The notes: a model not told the origin generated them from the letters alone. Positions 50,309 through 59,712 are shown, counted from the stretch's first letter. The stretch: DNA of 64,000 nucleotides from Candidatus Roizmanbacteria bacterium (GCA_016214055.1 JACRPE010000007.1:35781-99780), one strand, 5' to 3'. Numbers and translations are program-made.

Positions 50309-51046
50309 TTATAATTCATTTTTTTTCACTTTATCAGCTACCAGATTGTTCGCGCGCAGAAGCTCATCATATGAGGTCCCCGCATCAATCCACCAATCCA
50401 GAAGCTCACAACTGAGAGTACCCTCTTTCAAATAAAAATTGTTTAAATCAGTCACTTCTAACTCACCCCGACCTGAAGGCTTTAATTTTTCAATAAATTG
50501 GAATACCCGGCTGTCGTACATATATATCCCCGTCTGGGCGATATCAGACTTTGGATGCTCCGGTTTTTCCTCGATCGAAAGAACCCTTCCTTGCTTGTCC
50601 ATCTCAATCACACCGTACTGTTTGGAGTCTGTGGGCATTTTTACTCCGTATACAAGAGCCCCTTTTTCTTTGTGCTCAAACTTTTGGACCGCTGATTTGA
50701 GATCGGTCTTAAAAATATTATCTCCGAGAATAACCAATATTTTTTGATCCAATACAAACTCTTTTGCAAGGGCAACGGCGTCTGAGATCCCGCCTTTTGG
50801 ATTTTGCTGTACGGCATAAAATAATTTCAACCCGAAGTCTTCACCGCTTTTCAGCAAACTGGCAAAATCTCCCGAATGATCGGGGGAGCTGGTGATAAGA
50901 ACCTCTTTAATTCCCGCCTTTACCATAGACTCAATCGCATAATAAATCATGGGCTTATTGTAAATGGGGAGCAGATGTTTGTTTGTCACCAAGGTAAGAG
51001 GTCTCAATCTGGTTGCAAGTCCTCCGGCTAAAATAACTCCTTTCAT
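50309..51046 (-). CDS. Sugar-1-phosphate nucleotidyltransferase (RmlA-like)
   Basis: A 245-aa enzyme that activates a sugar-1-phosphate with NTP, most like glucose-1-phosphate thymidylyltransferase. The signature is ILAGGLATRLRPLT. The catalytic-site motif is LVILGDNIF with a metal-binding Asp, and EEKPEHPKS is also typical. It is shorter than RmlA (~290 aa) because the C-terminal allosteric part is missing. It ends a five-gene envelope operon and could feed the glycosyltransferases elsewhere in the window. No other rml genes are present here. Confidence 0.88.
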   Translation of the reverse strand: MKGVILAGGLATRLRPLTLVTNKHLLPIYNKPMIYYAIESMVKAGIKEVLITSSPDHSGDFASLLKSGEDFGLKLFYAVQQNPKGGISDAVALAKEFVLDQKILVILGDNIFKTDLKSAVQKFEHKEKGALVYGVKMPTDSKQYGVIEMDKQGRVLSIEEKPEHPKSDIAQTGIYMYDSRVFQFIEKLKPSGRGELEVTDLNNFYLKEGTLSCELLDWWIDAGTSYDELLRANNLVADKVKKNEL

Positions 51047-51056
51047 AGTTGGTATG

Positions 51057-51317
51057 TTAAATGACGAGAATAATTTTCAAAAGATATAAAAAAGTAAACC
51101 CGATTAAGATATATTCTACAACATTTTTGAGGTACAGGCTACCGAGTTTGAAGTGATGATAGATGCCCCAGAGGATATACAACATACAAAAGACAAGCGC
51201 CACGATAAACGAATACGTTCTGTTTCCCTGATTCACTTTCAACAGGATAAGAAACAGAGACCCGGCCGATATCAGTATGAGATAGTCAAACAGATGTTTC
51301 CTCAACTCTTTTTTCAT
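51057..51317 (-). CDS. Small polytopic membrane protein
   Basis: An 86-aa protein with three hydrophobic segments (~8-26, ~33-51, ~65-84) and a basic start. I recognise no family. It overlaps the CAP gene by 4 nt (ATGA) and is 10 nt from the nucleotidyltransferase, so it belongs to the same operon. A role next to the CAP protein or in lipid-linked sugar handling is only positional inference. Confidence 0.65.
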   Translation of the reverse strand: MKKELRKHLFDYLILISAGSLFLILLKVNQGNRTYSFIVALVFCMLYILWGIYHHFKLGSLYLKNVVEYILIGFTFLYLLKIILVI

Positions 51318-52171
51318 AGGATTGCGCCATTTTTAATGATAAATACGATACTCAACAGAATAAATCCCAGGAAAATAAGGTGTGCCATGTGTTTTCCGCC
51401 GATTTTGACAACGTAAAGTTTGGTGGCGATATAAAAATCAGCGATAAGAACCAGGGAAAAGAAGAAAATAAATACATATGTTCCATTGATTGAAAAGGGG
51501 AGGAGATTGATCTTCGGCTTGATGCTGTCCTGTCCCAACACTGCCTGGACTTGCTTATCCTGCGGAAATATTTTATCCTGTTTATTGAGGCTCAAAGATT
51601 TATTTATCGGAGTACCCAGCATCTGCACTACGAGGGTGGTTTCTTCCCCGTTTAAAACTCCATTGACTATTCCATATCCAACTTCGGTGTACTCTTTTCT
51701 CAATATATTTTCCCGATGAGTCGGAGAGTTCATCCATGCATCCACCACTCCCTGGGAAAAAAGGAAATTTTTCGCAAGATTTTCCCCCGCATATTCATAT
51801 TGATACCCGCTGCTTAATATAAAGCTCCACGGCGTGGTTCCGTCGGGGGCAAAGTGCGCCCAATAATCTTTGGTGAACATATCCGCCGCTTTTTTTTGTG
51901 CGGCCTCTGCCAGTTCTTTATTATATTGCAGGGGTTGGAGGGATTGTTTTTCGCGCTCTTTGTTGCTGAGCTCAAATAGTTTGGGGGTGGTGATGTCGGT
52001 TGCAAAACCCAGGACATTATTTACATACGGTCCTATATTCTTTACGGTGAAGGCAAGAAGTAAGGCAACCATGAGATAAAAAGAAAGAAAATCAATTTGG
52101 AGTGTCTTTGCTTTATAGTTATTACTCTCCTGGGGAGTAAAAAAATGGAAGAATATTTTTTTCAGATTCAT
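51314..52171 (-). CDS. CAP-domain (SCP/PR-1) membrane protein
   Basis: A 285-aa protein. A membrane segment (~28-50) leads to an extracytoplasmic CAP domain (~65-190) with LSNKEREKQSLQPL, DYWAHFAPDG, YEYAGENLA and DAWMNSPTHRENIL. The His and Glu in those motifs form the CAP pocket. Two further membrane segments lie at ~228-250 and ~262-283. Bacterial CAP proteins are envelope proteins of mostly unknown activity. It overlaps both neighbours by 4 nt. Confidence 0.9.
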   Translation of the reverse strand: MNLKKIFFHFFTPQESNNYKAKTLQIDFLSFYLMVALLLAFTVKNIGPYVNNVLGFATDITTPKLFELSNKEREKQSLQPLQYNKELAEAAQKKAADMFTKDYWAHFAPDGTTPWSFILSSGYQYEYAGENLAKNFLFSQGVVDAWMNSPTHRENILRKEYTEVGYGIVNGVLNGEETTLVVQMLGTPINKSLSLNKQDKIFPQDKQVQAVLGQDSIKPKINLLPFSINGTYVFIFFFSLVLIADFYIATKLYVVKIGGKHMAHLIFLGFILLSIVFIIKNGAIL

Positions 52172-52566
52172 ATAAACCGTTTGAGAAACTTCAGATTTTT
52201 TCTGATTAAGATATACATTATTATAATACCAACCGTATCAATTAACACATCACGAATGGTACCCTCGCGGGATGTCACAAATAACTGATGTATCTCGTCA
52301 CTTGCCGCAAAAAATATGGAAACAACGACGGGGTAAACAAGTTGATATACCAGTGATAATTTTATGGAGTGAAATGCACGGAAGAAAAGAAAATAAAGAA
52401 TTGCATACTCAATCATGTGAAGACTTTTGAATATGATGAAATCATAGAGATATGTTTTCGTAAATCCGACACGGTGTTGGGAGGAAAGAAAGAAGATAAA
52501 CATCATCCATAAAAGGGGAGGAATCCAATAACGAAGAATACGAAAAAAAATATTCCTATACCGCAT
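52168..52566 (-). CDS. VanZ-like family membrane protein
   Basis: A 132-aa protein with four membrane segments. The motifs are FFLSSQ after the first segment, HMIEYAILYF, and SDEIHQLFVTSREGTIRDVLIDTVG, all hallmarks of VanZ-like proteins. VanZ raises teicoplanin resistance in enterococci; the role of the wider family is unknown. It sits between the lamin-tail and CAP genes and overlaps both. Confidence 0.92.
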   Translation of the reverse strand: MRYRNIFFRILRYWIPPLLWMMFIFFLSSQHRVGFTKTYLYDFIIFKSLHMIEYAILYFLFFRAFHSIKLSLVYQLVYPVVVSIFFAASDEIHQLFVTSREGTIRDVLIDTVGIIIMYILIRKNLKFLKRFI

Positions 52567-53842
52567 TCTTCATTCTAATCAATACCGATACAATAGTCAA
52601 AATGGAGTAGGAAAAGGAAAGAAATGAGAGGTGATTTATTAAGGATTTTGGGGATTTGGTTTGCGTTTTTATGTTTTTTTCTATCGTGGTTGCACCAAGC
52701 ACGTTTGGCGCAGCTATCCTTGGTTTGTTAACAACATATGCCGCGGGTGCACTTGAAAATGTTTGAAAAGAATTATCAGTTTTTTGTATATCCTGTTTTT
52801 TAATTTCTTTTGATTTTGGAGTAGATGAAACACTTGATGATTGACTGGTTTTTATTGTTACGGTGGGAGAAATACAGGAAGTATTTACCACTCCATAACT
52901 CGGCTCTTCTTCGCAAAAGGATTCACTGTCAAAAGATACTCTTCCCAAAGATTTTCCCTGCAGGGGATTTTGATATTCAAATCCGTCCTTTTGTATTTTG
53001 TTGAAGTCTAACAACCGCACACTGTCCTGATCGTTATTGAAAAGGGAAGAAGAAAAAGTGATAGTAGCATATCCTTTTGCAGAGATTTGTTGAGAAAATT
53101 GTTTCGGTGTTGCGCCCCCGCTCTCGACATCGTCGATATACCAATTATTGAGCGGGACGGAAAAATCATTCCCGTTATATAACTCAATCCATTCGCTTTG
53201 TCCGGTGTCAGGATACACCATAACTTCTGAAATAAAAATGTTCTCATATGATGCAGGTGTCGGATTAACTGAAGGAGTTACCGTTAGTGGTGGTGACGTT
53301 GGCGTTAAAGAGGGAGTTGTGCTCGGAATGATTGTGGGCGTAGGGTTTGGGGAAGGGGTTAAGGTGGGAGTTATAATACAACTTTGGCCGGACAGATTGT
53401 ATAGTCCCAACGTGGATGTTCCCGTTGTCCAATTATTTTCTCCATCGGGGTTTCTGAAGTATGACTTGCCCGTCCCCGGGCTTGATTTATACGCGTAGGA
53501 GTCGATGAGTGAGGCATTTGTGGCAGTTGGGGGAGATGTTGCGTCATATAGCCGCAACGTGTCGGGCGACGATTTATTCAAATTGAAATCGGAAGAAAAG
53601 ACAAGACACGCATGAGGATAAAGATATGTATTTTGAGGAATGCTGTAATATGTTGTTCCACCACTATCATCTAAATACCAGTTTGAAATATCCGCGCTGT
53701 CTGATGAGGTGTTTATAAGTTCAACCTGTTGAGGGCTCAGATCGATTGCAAACTCATTTATTTTTACTTTTTGTTCCCCAAATACCGGATACAGAAGGAT
53801 AAAAAAGAACGCAAATAATAAGAAAACATATATTTTTCTCAT
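52556..53842 (-). CDS. Surface protein with two lamin-tail domains
   Basis: A 428-aa exported protein. It has a signal peptide (~1-22) and a first LTD (~24-155: KINEFAIDLSP, VELINTSSDSADISNWYL). A Pro/Thr/Ser linker (~158-205) precedes a second LTD (~207-325: IFISEVMVYP, EWIELYNGNDFSVPLNNWYI). A Ser-rich stretch and a C-terminal membrane anchor follow. Bacterial LTDs are thought to bind surface polymers or DNA; that is not shown here. The ATG at 53842 directly opens the signal peptide. TATTGT, 8 nt upstream, may be the -10. First gene of the five-gene envelope operon. Confidence 0.85.
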   Translation of the reverse strand: MRKIYVFLLFAFFFILLYPVFGEQKVKINEFAIDLSPQQVELINTSSDSADISNWYLDDSGGTTYYSIPQNTYLYPHACLVFSSDFNLNKSSPDTLRLYDATSPPTATNASLIDSYAYKSSPGTGKSYFRNPDGENNWTTGTSTLGLYNLSGQSCIITPTLTPSPNPTPTIIPSTTPSLTPTSPPLTVTPSVNPTPASYENIFISEVMVYPDTGQSEWIELYNGNDFSVPLNNWYIDDVESGGATPKQFSQQISAKGYATITFSSSLFNNDQDSVRLLDFNKIQKDGFEYQNPLQGKSLGRVSFDSESFCEEEPSYGVVNTSCISPTVTIKTSQSSSVSSTPKSKEIKKQDIQKTDNSFQTFSSAPAAYVVNKPRIAAPNVLGATTIEKNIKTQTKSPKSLINHLSFLSFSYSILTIVSVLIRMKNAV

Positions 53843-53928
53843 ACATTCCAACAATAATGAAGGAGTTAAAATTTGTCCAGGGACTATATGCTACAAAAGT
53901 GGTATTTTAGATTGACAGAACAACAAAA

Positions 53929-55131
53929 TTATTTGTAAGTCGCTGAGGAGCAAATTGTTGAATAGTGAGAGGAGAATTTGATATCGGGTCCATAGATGGG
54001 GTCATGCATAATATAGTCGTTACCGTCTTTTTTCGTCAATACTACATAGTGATCACCCCCCGATTTACCCGCGCATGATGAATAAGCGATGCCAACAATC
54101 ACATAATTGCCGTTACTTAGTTCTTCATCGATATTCCCCACCGATACCATTGACTTTCCCGCAACACTCGGCCAAGGATATCTCATCCATGCCGTGTTTG
54201 CCCAGAAATGAGATGTGTCTGCCGCGAAATCTGAGGGAGTAATGTTTTGTCCGTTTTTTTTGGCAACCATTGAAATAGAGGTGAGAAGACATCCGACCTT
54301 TAATATTGATTCATACGAATAGCCAATTGCCTGATTGGCCCAGCGGGCATCCCTCTGTGAATAGTATGCGCCGTCTGATCCATTACCAAAACTATTTGCC
54401 GCGATAATCGAATCTCCCCCCGAGGTCTGCACGAATGATTTAAAAGAAGTTAACTGCAACCGTGCCTGACTTAATAATTGCTGATAAGTAGTTTCGTCAT
54501 TCCGGGTATCGATAAGTAGTTTCTGTTTTTGCGCCTGTTGGTTTCTGAGTGCAACTTTTTGATTTTCCAAAGCGCCAACCAGTTCGTCCAGTTCTTTTTT
54601 TTTCGTTTCCCGGAGTGTTTTTTGCTCCTCATAATTTGTTTTTGCTTCCTGCACCTGGACCAGAAGTTTTTGGTTATTATCCTGAGTGGTTTTTTGATAT
54701 TTTACCGTACTGATGAGACTGCTCATGTTCTCCGCACTCAAAAATAAATCAAAGAAAGAAAATACCCGTTTTTTATATCCTTTTACCACCCGTTGAATCA
54801 ACACTTTTGAAAGATTGGTAAGGGAAGAGTCCAGTGTATCGATACGGTTATTGAGTGTCTCAATTTCATGCTCCGTCTCTGTAATTTTTTGTTCTGTTTT
54901 TTGTATCGTCAATGTTTTTATGTACACCTGAGCATCCATTTCCTGGATTTGAGATGAAAGCGTATTTTTCTGTTGACGGAGTTGACTGATCCTTTCTTCC
55001 AGACAAGCGATTTCTTTATTTTTATCACTGTTGGAGCAACTTGATAAACCATCCTGTGCAAAAAGGCGGGGTGTGAGAAAAAAAGCGAAGAATAATATTA
55101 ATAAAAAGAAAAAAACATTCCGTTTTCGCAT
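53929..55131 (-). CDS. Secreted coiled-coil protein with C39-like peptidase, probable FtsEX effector
   Basis: A 400-aa protein. It has a signal peptide (~1-25, ending FAQ) and a long coiled coil (~35-225) built like the PcsB/EnvC activator arm. A papain-like peptidase follows (~270-400) with Cys in VGCLLTSISM, His in GGDHYVVL and Asp in IMHDPIYG. TATAAT (55138-55143) ends 6 nt before this ATG, fixing a start 40 codons later than the longest frame. It follows ftsE-ftsX. In streptococci FtsEX controls the coiled-coil hydrolase PcsB, so this is likely its counterpart, with a C39-type domain in place of CHAP. That role is inference. Confidence 0.85.
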   Translation of the reverse strand: MRKRNVFFFLLILFFAFFLTPRLFAQDGLSSCSNSDKNKEIACLEERISQLRQQKNTLSSQIQEMDAQVYIKTLTIQKTEQKITETEHEIETLNNRIDTLDSSLTNLSKVLIQRVVKGYKKRVFSFFDLFLSAENMSSLISTVKYQKTTQDNNQKLLVQVQEAKTNYEEQKTLRETKKKELDELVGALENQKVALRNQQAQKQKLLIDTRNDETTYQQLLSQARLQLTSFKSFVQTSGGDSIIAANSFGNGSDGAYYSQRDARWANQAIGYSYESILKVGCLLTSISMVAKKNGQNITPSDFAADTSHFWANTAWMRYPWPSVAGKSMVSVGNIDEELSNGNYVIVGIAYSSCAGKSGGDHYVVLTKKDGNDYIMHDPIYGPDIKFSSHYSTICSSATYK

Positions 55132-55153
55132 ACCTTGATTATACCCCATGGGT

Positions 55154-56047
55154 TTATTTAATATATTTCTGCGTTGCAAGAAGGGTGGAGACGGTGGAGA
55201 TGGCGATGCCGAAAAAAGCTGTGAATGCAAACGCAATACCCGCAAACTCAAGAGTCACCGGCCAGATGGAAAGAGTATAAAATCCCAAATCTATGGAGAG
55301 GTTGGCAACTCCGCTCAAATATGCCTGCAGATAGTATCTTGACAGATAAAAAACACCCATAAATATTGAAAATACGATAGCCGAGGAAGTCAGTCCAAAA
55401 AAGATTGCCTCCTTCAAAAACGGTTTTTTGATATAGAACTTGCTTGCTCCCAAAAGCCGCATGAGTTCAATCTCGTCTTTTTTGAGTGCGATTTTAAAAT
55501 GAGTGATTGATATGAGGATGATAACTGTGGTCACGATAAAATATCCGAAAAATATGATTGATGCTCGTCTGACGATTGCGGTGAGGGAGAGGAGTTTATC
55601 TATGATATTTTTCTGAAAATTTACTTCGTCAATGCCCTGTTGTTTTTTAAGAAACTCTGCAATTTCGGGCAAAAAGGTGGGTTTTTTTGCAAATATTTCA
55701 AGGGACGGGGGGAGAATATCAGGAGACACCATCTCAAGCAAAAGCGGATTGTCTTTATTCATTTTTTGATAGATGGTGAAGGCTTCATTTTTTGAGACAT
55801 ATTTGGCAGATACGACTTTACCTGAAGTTAAAAGATCATCCTTTATTTTTTGTATATCACTTTCTGAAGTCTGGGTTTGAAAATACACCGTCACCTGGGG
55901 GCGGGATTCCACATATCCGAGCATGCCATACAAAAAGGTAAGGATAAAAAACACAGCAAGGGAGAGGAAGAGGGTCAAAAATAACGTGAAAAAAGTCGCA
56001 AATGACTGATACGGAGTTCTTTTTATGGCGGTAAAAATATCACTCAT
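55154..56047 (-). CDS. ftsX: Cell division protein FtsX
   Basis: A 297-aa ABC-type permease with four membrane segments (~18-42, ~170-195, ~215-240, ~265-290). The large extracytoplasmic loop (~45-165: VTVYFQTQTSES, FLKKQQGIDEVNF) senses or holds the hydrolase partner. MRLLGASKFYIKKPFLKEA is the typical coupling helix to FtsE. It overlaps ftsE by 4 nt. FtsX transmits ATP hydrolysis to peptidoglycan cutting at the septum. Confidence 0.93.
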   Translation of the reverse strand: MSDIFTAIKRTPYQSFATFFTLFLTLFLSLAVFFILTFLYGMLGYVESRPQVTVYFQTQTSESDIQKIKDDLLTSGKVVSAKYVSKNEAFTIYQKMNKDNPLLLEMVSPDILPPSLEIFAKKPTFLPEIAEFLKKQQGIDEVNFQKNIIDKLLSLTAIVRRASIIFFGYFIVTTVIILISITHFKIALKKDEIELMRLLGASKFYIKKPFLKEAIFFGLTSSAIVFSIFMGVFYLSRYYLQAYLSGVANLSIDLGFYTLSIWPVTLEFAGIAFAFTAFFGIAISTVSTLLATQKYIK

Positions 56048-56721
56048 AGTTCATATCCTCCTTTTCGCATATCTTTAATCAGTCGTCCTTCCTTCAAAAG
56101 AAATACTCTTTTTTTTAGACTGTTCACAATATCGGTATTGTGGGTTGCGATGATAATCGTTTTTTTGCCCTCCAATTTTTTAAATATTTTCATAATATCC
56201 CATGTAGTTTTAGGATCCAGATTACCGGTTGGTTCATCAGCCAGAATAATCCTACGGTCTCCACACACGGCCCGCGCTATGGCAACCCGTTGCAGCTCAC
56301 CGGCCGAAAGTTGTATGGGAAACACTTTTTCCTTATTTTCAAGCCCTACTAACTCCAATACTTCGCTCACTTTTCGTTTCACTTCTTTTGCGGACAAACC
56401 GGTAATCTGGAGACTGAGCGCGATATTTTCAAACACATTTTTTTCATCAAGTATTTTAAAATCCTGAAAAACAAATCCGATACTCCGGCGCAATTTTTCA
56501 AGGTGACGGAAATTCTTTGCAGACAGATCAAATTCATTCACTGCAACCGTCCCGGAGGAGGGGACCATATCGCGCAGTATGAGTTTTAAAATAGAAGTTT
56601 TGCCCGCACCGGATGAACCGACCAGGAAAACAAACTCGTTATCCTGGATCTCAAAAGATATGTCTTGAAGAGCGGTATTTCCCAGGGGGAATTTTTTAAA
56701 AACGTTTTCAAATAAAATCAT
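56044..56721 (-). CDS. ftsE: Cell division ATP-binding protein FtsE
   Basis: A 225-aa ABC ATPase. Walker A is GSSGAGKTS, the signature is LSAGELQRVAIARA, Walker B is IILADEPTGNLD, and the switch His is in IATHN. VFQDFKILDEKNVFENIAL is the Q-loop typical of FtsE. It pairs with FtsX at the division site. It starts 4 nt after the upstream gene, so translation may be coupled, and no Shine-Dalgarno motif is present. Confidence 0.95.
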   Translation of the reverse strand: MILFENVFKKFPLGNTALQDISFEIQDNEFVFLVGSSGAGKTSILKLILRDMVPSSGTVAVNEFDLSAKNFRHLEKLRRSIGFVFQDFKILDEKNVFENIALSLQITGLSAKEVKRKVSEVLELVGLENKEKVFPIQLSAGELQRVAIARAVCGDRRIILADEPTGNLDPKTTWDIMKIFKKLEGKKTIIIATHNTDIVNSLKKRVFLLKEGRLIKDMRKGGYEL

Positions 56722-56725
56722 GATG

Positions 56726-57160
56726 TTATAAAACTTCAGCCATACCTACATCCATGAGCCATCCCGCCTTTTGACCGCTGAATGTTTCTCCATATACCCG
56801 GACTTTTTTCCCAATGTATTGGGAAAGATCGACGGTTGAAGAAGTGAGATAAACATTTTGCGAGACGCCTCCCGGACGTTCCAGATGGAAATTTCCTTCA
56901 CCTTCAATTCCACCCTCTTTTAATATGCCTTCAACTTTATCCTTGAATATTTTTTTATTGACAGTGGGGCTTGCTGTTTTTGCGCTATTTGATCCCTGCA
57001 TAAATGAATTACCATTTGTGCCTTTGAGCCTGACCAATCCATATCCGACTCCTATTCCCACCAGAAGCACAACCAATACCATGACGGCAAAAGTGGGTAC
57101 GGGAAAGCCCGGTTGAACTTGATCAAGTTGATGTATGAGACTCGGTTTTTGTGTTTTCAT
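56726..57160 (-). CDS. Membrane-anchored orphan protein
   Basis: A 144-aa protein with one membrane segment (~20-42), a polar linker and a small C-terminal domain (~70-144). The domain contains LSQYIGKKVRVYGETFSG and GWLMDVGMAEVL, which looks like an OB-fold strand pattern. No named family. TATCCT, 8 nt before ATG 57160, may be its -10; an ATG 18 nt upstream is possible. It heads the ftsEX group, so a link to division is likely by position only. Confidence 0.65.
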   Translation of the reverse strand: MKTQKPSLIHQLDQVQPGFPVPTFAVMVLVVLLVGIGVGYGLVRLKGTNGNSFMQGSNSAKTASPTVNKKIFKDKVEGILKEGGIEGEGNFHLERPGGVSQNVYLTSSTVDLSQYIGKKVRVYGETFSGQKAGWLMDVGMAEVL

Positions 57161-57206
57161 ATAAGATGAGGATAGCATTTTCGATTATAAAAAACAAGGG
57201 TTATGT

Positions 57207-58220
57207 TTATGCCTTAAACTTGAGATATGCCTCGATGATTTCATCCAGGTCCCCGTCGAGAATTTTGTTTACATTAGTTTCTTCAAAGTCGGTCCGTAAA
57301 TCCTTGATAAGTTTATAGGGGTGAAGGACGTATGAACGAATTTGCATGCCCCATGATGCCATCTTATCGTTCTTAAATCCCGCGATAGCCTTTTGCCTTT
57401 TTGCCTCCTCAATCGCCCATAATTTAGATCTCAGAATTTTCAACGCATTTTCCCTGTTCTGACCTTGGGATCTTTCCGTTTGACATGACACGGTGACCTG
57501 AGAGGGTTTATGAGTCAGTCGCACCGCGGTTGAGACTTTATTCACATTTTGTCCCCCCTTACCCCCGCTCCGGTAGAATTGCCATTCGAGATCTTCCTCT
57601 CTTACTTCAACCGCCTGGTCCTCGACAACCGGCAATACCTCGACAAGCGAAAACGAGGTCTGGCGCAATTTATCTGCGTTGAAAGGGGATTGGCGGACGA
57701 GTCGGTGTACTCCCGCCTCGGCTTTGAGATATCCGTAGGCAAACTGTCCGTGAATATTCAATGTGATGCTTTTTATTCCGGCCTCTTCCCCGTCTATTCG
57801 GTCAACTTCCTCCCACCGCCAGCCCTTGAGTTCACAGTAGCGGGTATACATGCGGAAAAGCATATCGGACCAATCCATGGCCTCAGTACCACCTTGACCC
57901 GCATGGATGGAGAAAACCGCGTCACTTTTATCATATGGTCCGGACAGAAAAAGGAGCATCTCATATTGTTTTATCAGTTTTTCAGCCTCTTTATATTCCT
58001 GCTCTTCCATGAGAAAGGGCATCATTTCAAGATCTTCAACCTCTTTTTTTAGGAGGGTAATCTTCTTAAGGGTATCTCCGGCGGCTTTTGCATCCTGCCA
58101 AAAAGAGGCATCATATGTCTTTTTTTCAAGGTCGGAAAGGAGGATTCTTTTATTTGCAAGATCGGCCTTTTCAAGTATATTGGCAAGCTTACGGGTCAGT
58201 TCATCTTTGAGTTCTTCCAT
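57207..58220 (-). CDS. prfB: Peptide chain release factor 2
   Basis: A 337-aa release factor that ends translation at UGA and UAA. The codon-recognition motif SPF (RQSPFNADKLRQTSF) marks it as RF2 rather than RF1. GGQ lies in SGGKGGQNVNKVSTAVRL. The N-terminal domain is somewhat short. There is no in-frame TGA near codon 25, so the autoregulatory frameshift of many prfB genes is absent. Its presence agrees with TGA being a normal stop here. TGATATAAT (TATAAT 58226-58231) ends 5 nt before the ATG. Confidence 0.96.
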   Translation of the reverse strand: MEELKDELTRKLANILEKADLANKRILLSDLEKKTYDASFWQDAKAAGDTLKKITLLKKEVEDLEMMPFLMEEQEYKEAEKLIKQYEMLLFLSGPYDKSDAVFSIHAGQGGTEAMDWSDMLFRMYTRYCELKGWRWEEVDRIDGEEAGIKSITLNIHGQFAYGYLKAEAGVHRLVRQSPFNADKLRQTSFSLVEVLPVVEDQAVEVREEDLEWQFYRSGGKGGQNVNKVSTAVRLTHKPSQVTVSCQTERSQGQNRENALKILRSKLWAIEEAKRQKAIAGFKNDKMASWGMQIRSYVLHPYKLIKDLRTDFEETNVNKILDGDLDEIIEAYLKFKA

Positions 58221-58242
58221 GGCCTATTATATCAAAAGAAGA

Positions 58243-59712
58243 CTATTTAAAATCCTGGCCAACTATGATGACCACATCGGGAAGTTCTTTTTCACTCAAA
58301 TCTTCACTCACTTTGGGTTGTTGAGTGTAATCCTTTAAATCTTCAAGAATATAATTGGCGGCTTCTTTTTTCGATTTCTTGACCTGAACCTCCGTAATCT
58401 TATAATCAAAATTATCCGCATTCCCCGTGACAATCTCCAAATATTTTTTCTCTTTCAGCACATCCTTTACCACCGATGCTTTGCCGCGTGTCCCGGAACC
58501 ATTTAAGATTTTAATCTTCAACTCTTCACGGGTAAAGGCGGGAGTCGGAGTGGGAGAGGGCGGCTCAACCGTCGGGGTAATTATCTGTTCAGCCGGTTTT
58601 TGGAAATTGGGTAATGAAAAACGGATATTCGTCTTACCCACGAGGGAAAATAATCCAAACGATACGATAAATGACGCAATAAACAAAAGGATCTCCTTCG
58701 GGATAAGGACTGAGGGCAGGTTGGGAAGCTTCAACTGGGGCCGGGCCTTAAACGGTTCACTCGACAGTGTGTCCGTTGCATAGGTGCGTCTCAAAGGGGA
58801 GAAGTCCTTATTCTCAACGGAAAAGATAAACGCTCCCAAACACACATCAAACTCCAACAGAGAAAGCGGTTTTCCGTCTGAAGGCAACAGCATCTTCACA
58901 TATTCATCATAGAACTGCAGAATAATCTTTTTGAGCGGATTGGTCCACATACCGGCCTCTTTCGTGAAAGTATCCTGCCGGATGGTATCGGATACGGGAC
59001 CGGAAAGGATGAGGCGGTTTATTTTTCTGCTCTTTTTTTCAAGCTCCTCCCCCCGTGCCTTTAATATCTGTTCAATCTTTTTGGCACCTCCTAATTTATA
59101 CTCATTTTTTTGCTCCTCCAGAAGTCCGAAGGAGTCAAACAGGTAGGTAAAAAAATAATCTTTTTCGTATTTGCCGTAGAGAATATTTTCAACTTTTCCG
59201 ACGCGCAATGTTTTTTCAAATAATTTAAAAAAGGCAAGTGTCTCAGGGAGAAAAGCCTGGACTTCCAGATCAAGAAGTTTGACTGTCTCCTGGAATTTTG
59301 TCGCGACCGCGGCTTCGATTGCAAAGAGGCTGATATATTTTTGAGGACCGTTTTCAATAAAAAAATAATCATAAAATAATGTGCCGGTATTTTGGGCAAA
59401 CGTGGTCCTCAGTTTGTCTTTGACAAATGAGTCAATGGCGGGGGTGGCGATATCATTGGGGACCTCGGTCCGCAAAAAATGAAACGCCTCCTGAGGAAGG
59501 ATGAGATATACGTGCTTGTCTTTTACCGAAGGGGTATTCTGGAGAATTTCTTTTATTGCGGATGCAAGGATGTCGACGTTGGCTACTGTTCCGTTTTTCA
59601 ACAGGTCCACCTGAAATTTTTTTTCATAGGACTCAACCGAGTACTGCCCGAAGAGTGATTTTTTTGCCGATAAAAGTTTAACCTGATTTTTATCAATATA
59701 GAGATAGATCAT
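58243..59712 (-). CDS. PilM-like protein fused to a LytR_C domain
   Basis: A 490-aa protein. Residues ~1-200 resemble the actin-like PilM/FtsA fold (IYLYIDKNQVKLLSA, HVYLILPQEAFHFLRTEVP), without clear ATP-binding loops. A membrane segment lies at ~345-365. A Pro/Thr linker follows, then a LytR_C domain (~385-490: EELKIKILNGSGTRGKASVV). The N part would be cytoplasmic and the C part outside, linking inside to envelope. The ATG at 59712 opens the first beta strand; a frame 34 codons longer has no support. TATTAT lies 4 nt before the ATG. Confidence 0.75.
   Translation of the reverse strand: MIYLYIDKNQVKLLSAKKSLFGQYSVESYEKKFQVDLLKNGTVANVDILASAIKEILQNTPSVKDKHVYLILPQEAFHFLRTEVPNDIATPAIDSFVKDKLRTTFAQNTGTLFYDYFFIENGPQKYISLFAIEAAVATKFQETVKLLDLEVQAFLPETLAFFKLFEKTLRVGKVENILYGKYEKDYFFTYLFDSFGLLEEQKNEYKLGGAKKIEQILKARGEELEKKSRKINRLILSGPVSDTIRQDTFTKEAGMWTNPLKKIILQFYDEYVKMLLPSDGKPLSLLEFDVCLGAFIFSVENKDFSPLRRTYATDTLSSEPFKARPQLKLPNLPSVLIPKEILLFIASFIVSFGLFSLVGKTNIRFSLPNFQKPAEQIITPTVEPPSPTPTPAFTREELKIKILNGSGTRGKASVVKDVLKEKKYLEIVTGNADNFDYKITEVQVKKSKKEAANYILEDLKDYTQQPKVSEDLSEKELPDVVIIVGQDFK

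Noticed and set aside
55132..55251. Forty extra residues on the FtsEX-linked C39 protein
   Set aside because: They would overlap ftsX and precede the signal peptide; TATAAT lies 6 nt before ATG 55131.
57207..58220. Programmed frameshift in prfB
   Set aside because: The gene is one open frame from ATG to stop with no in-frame TGA near the start.
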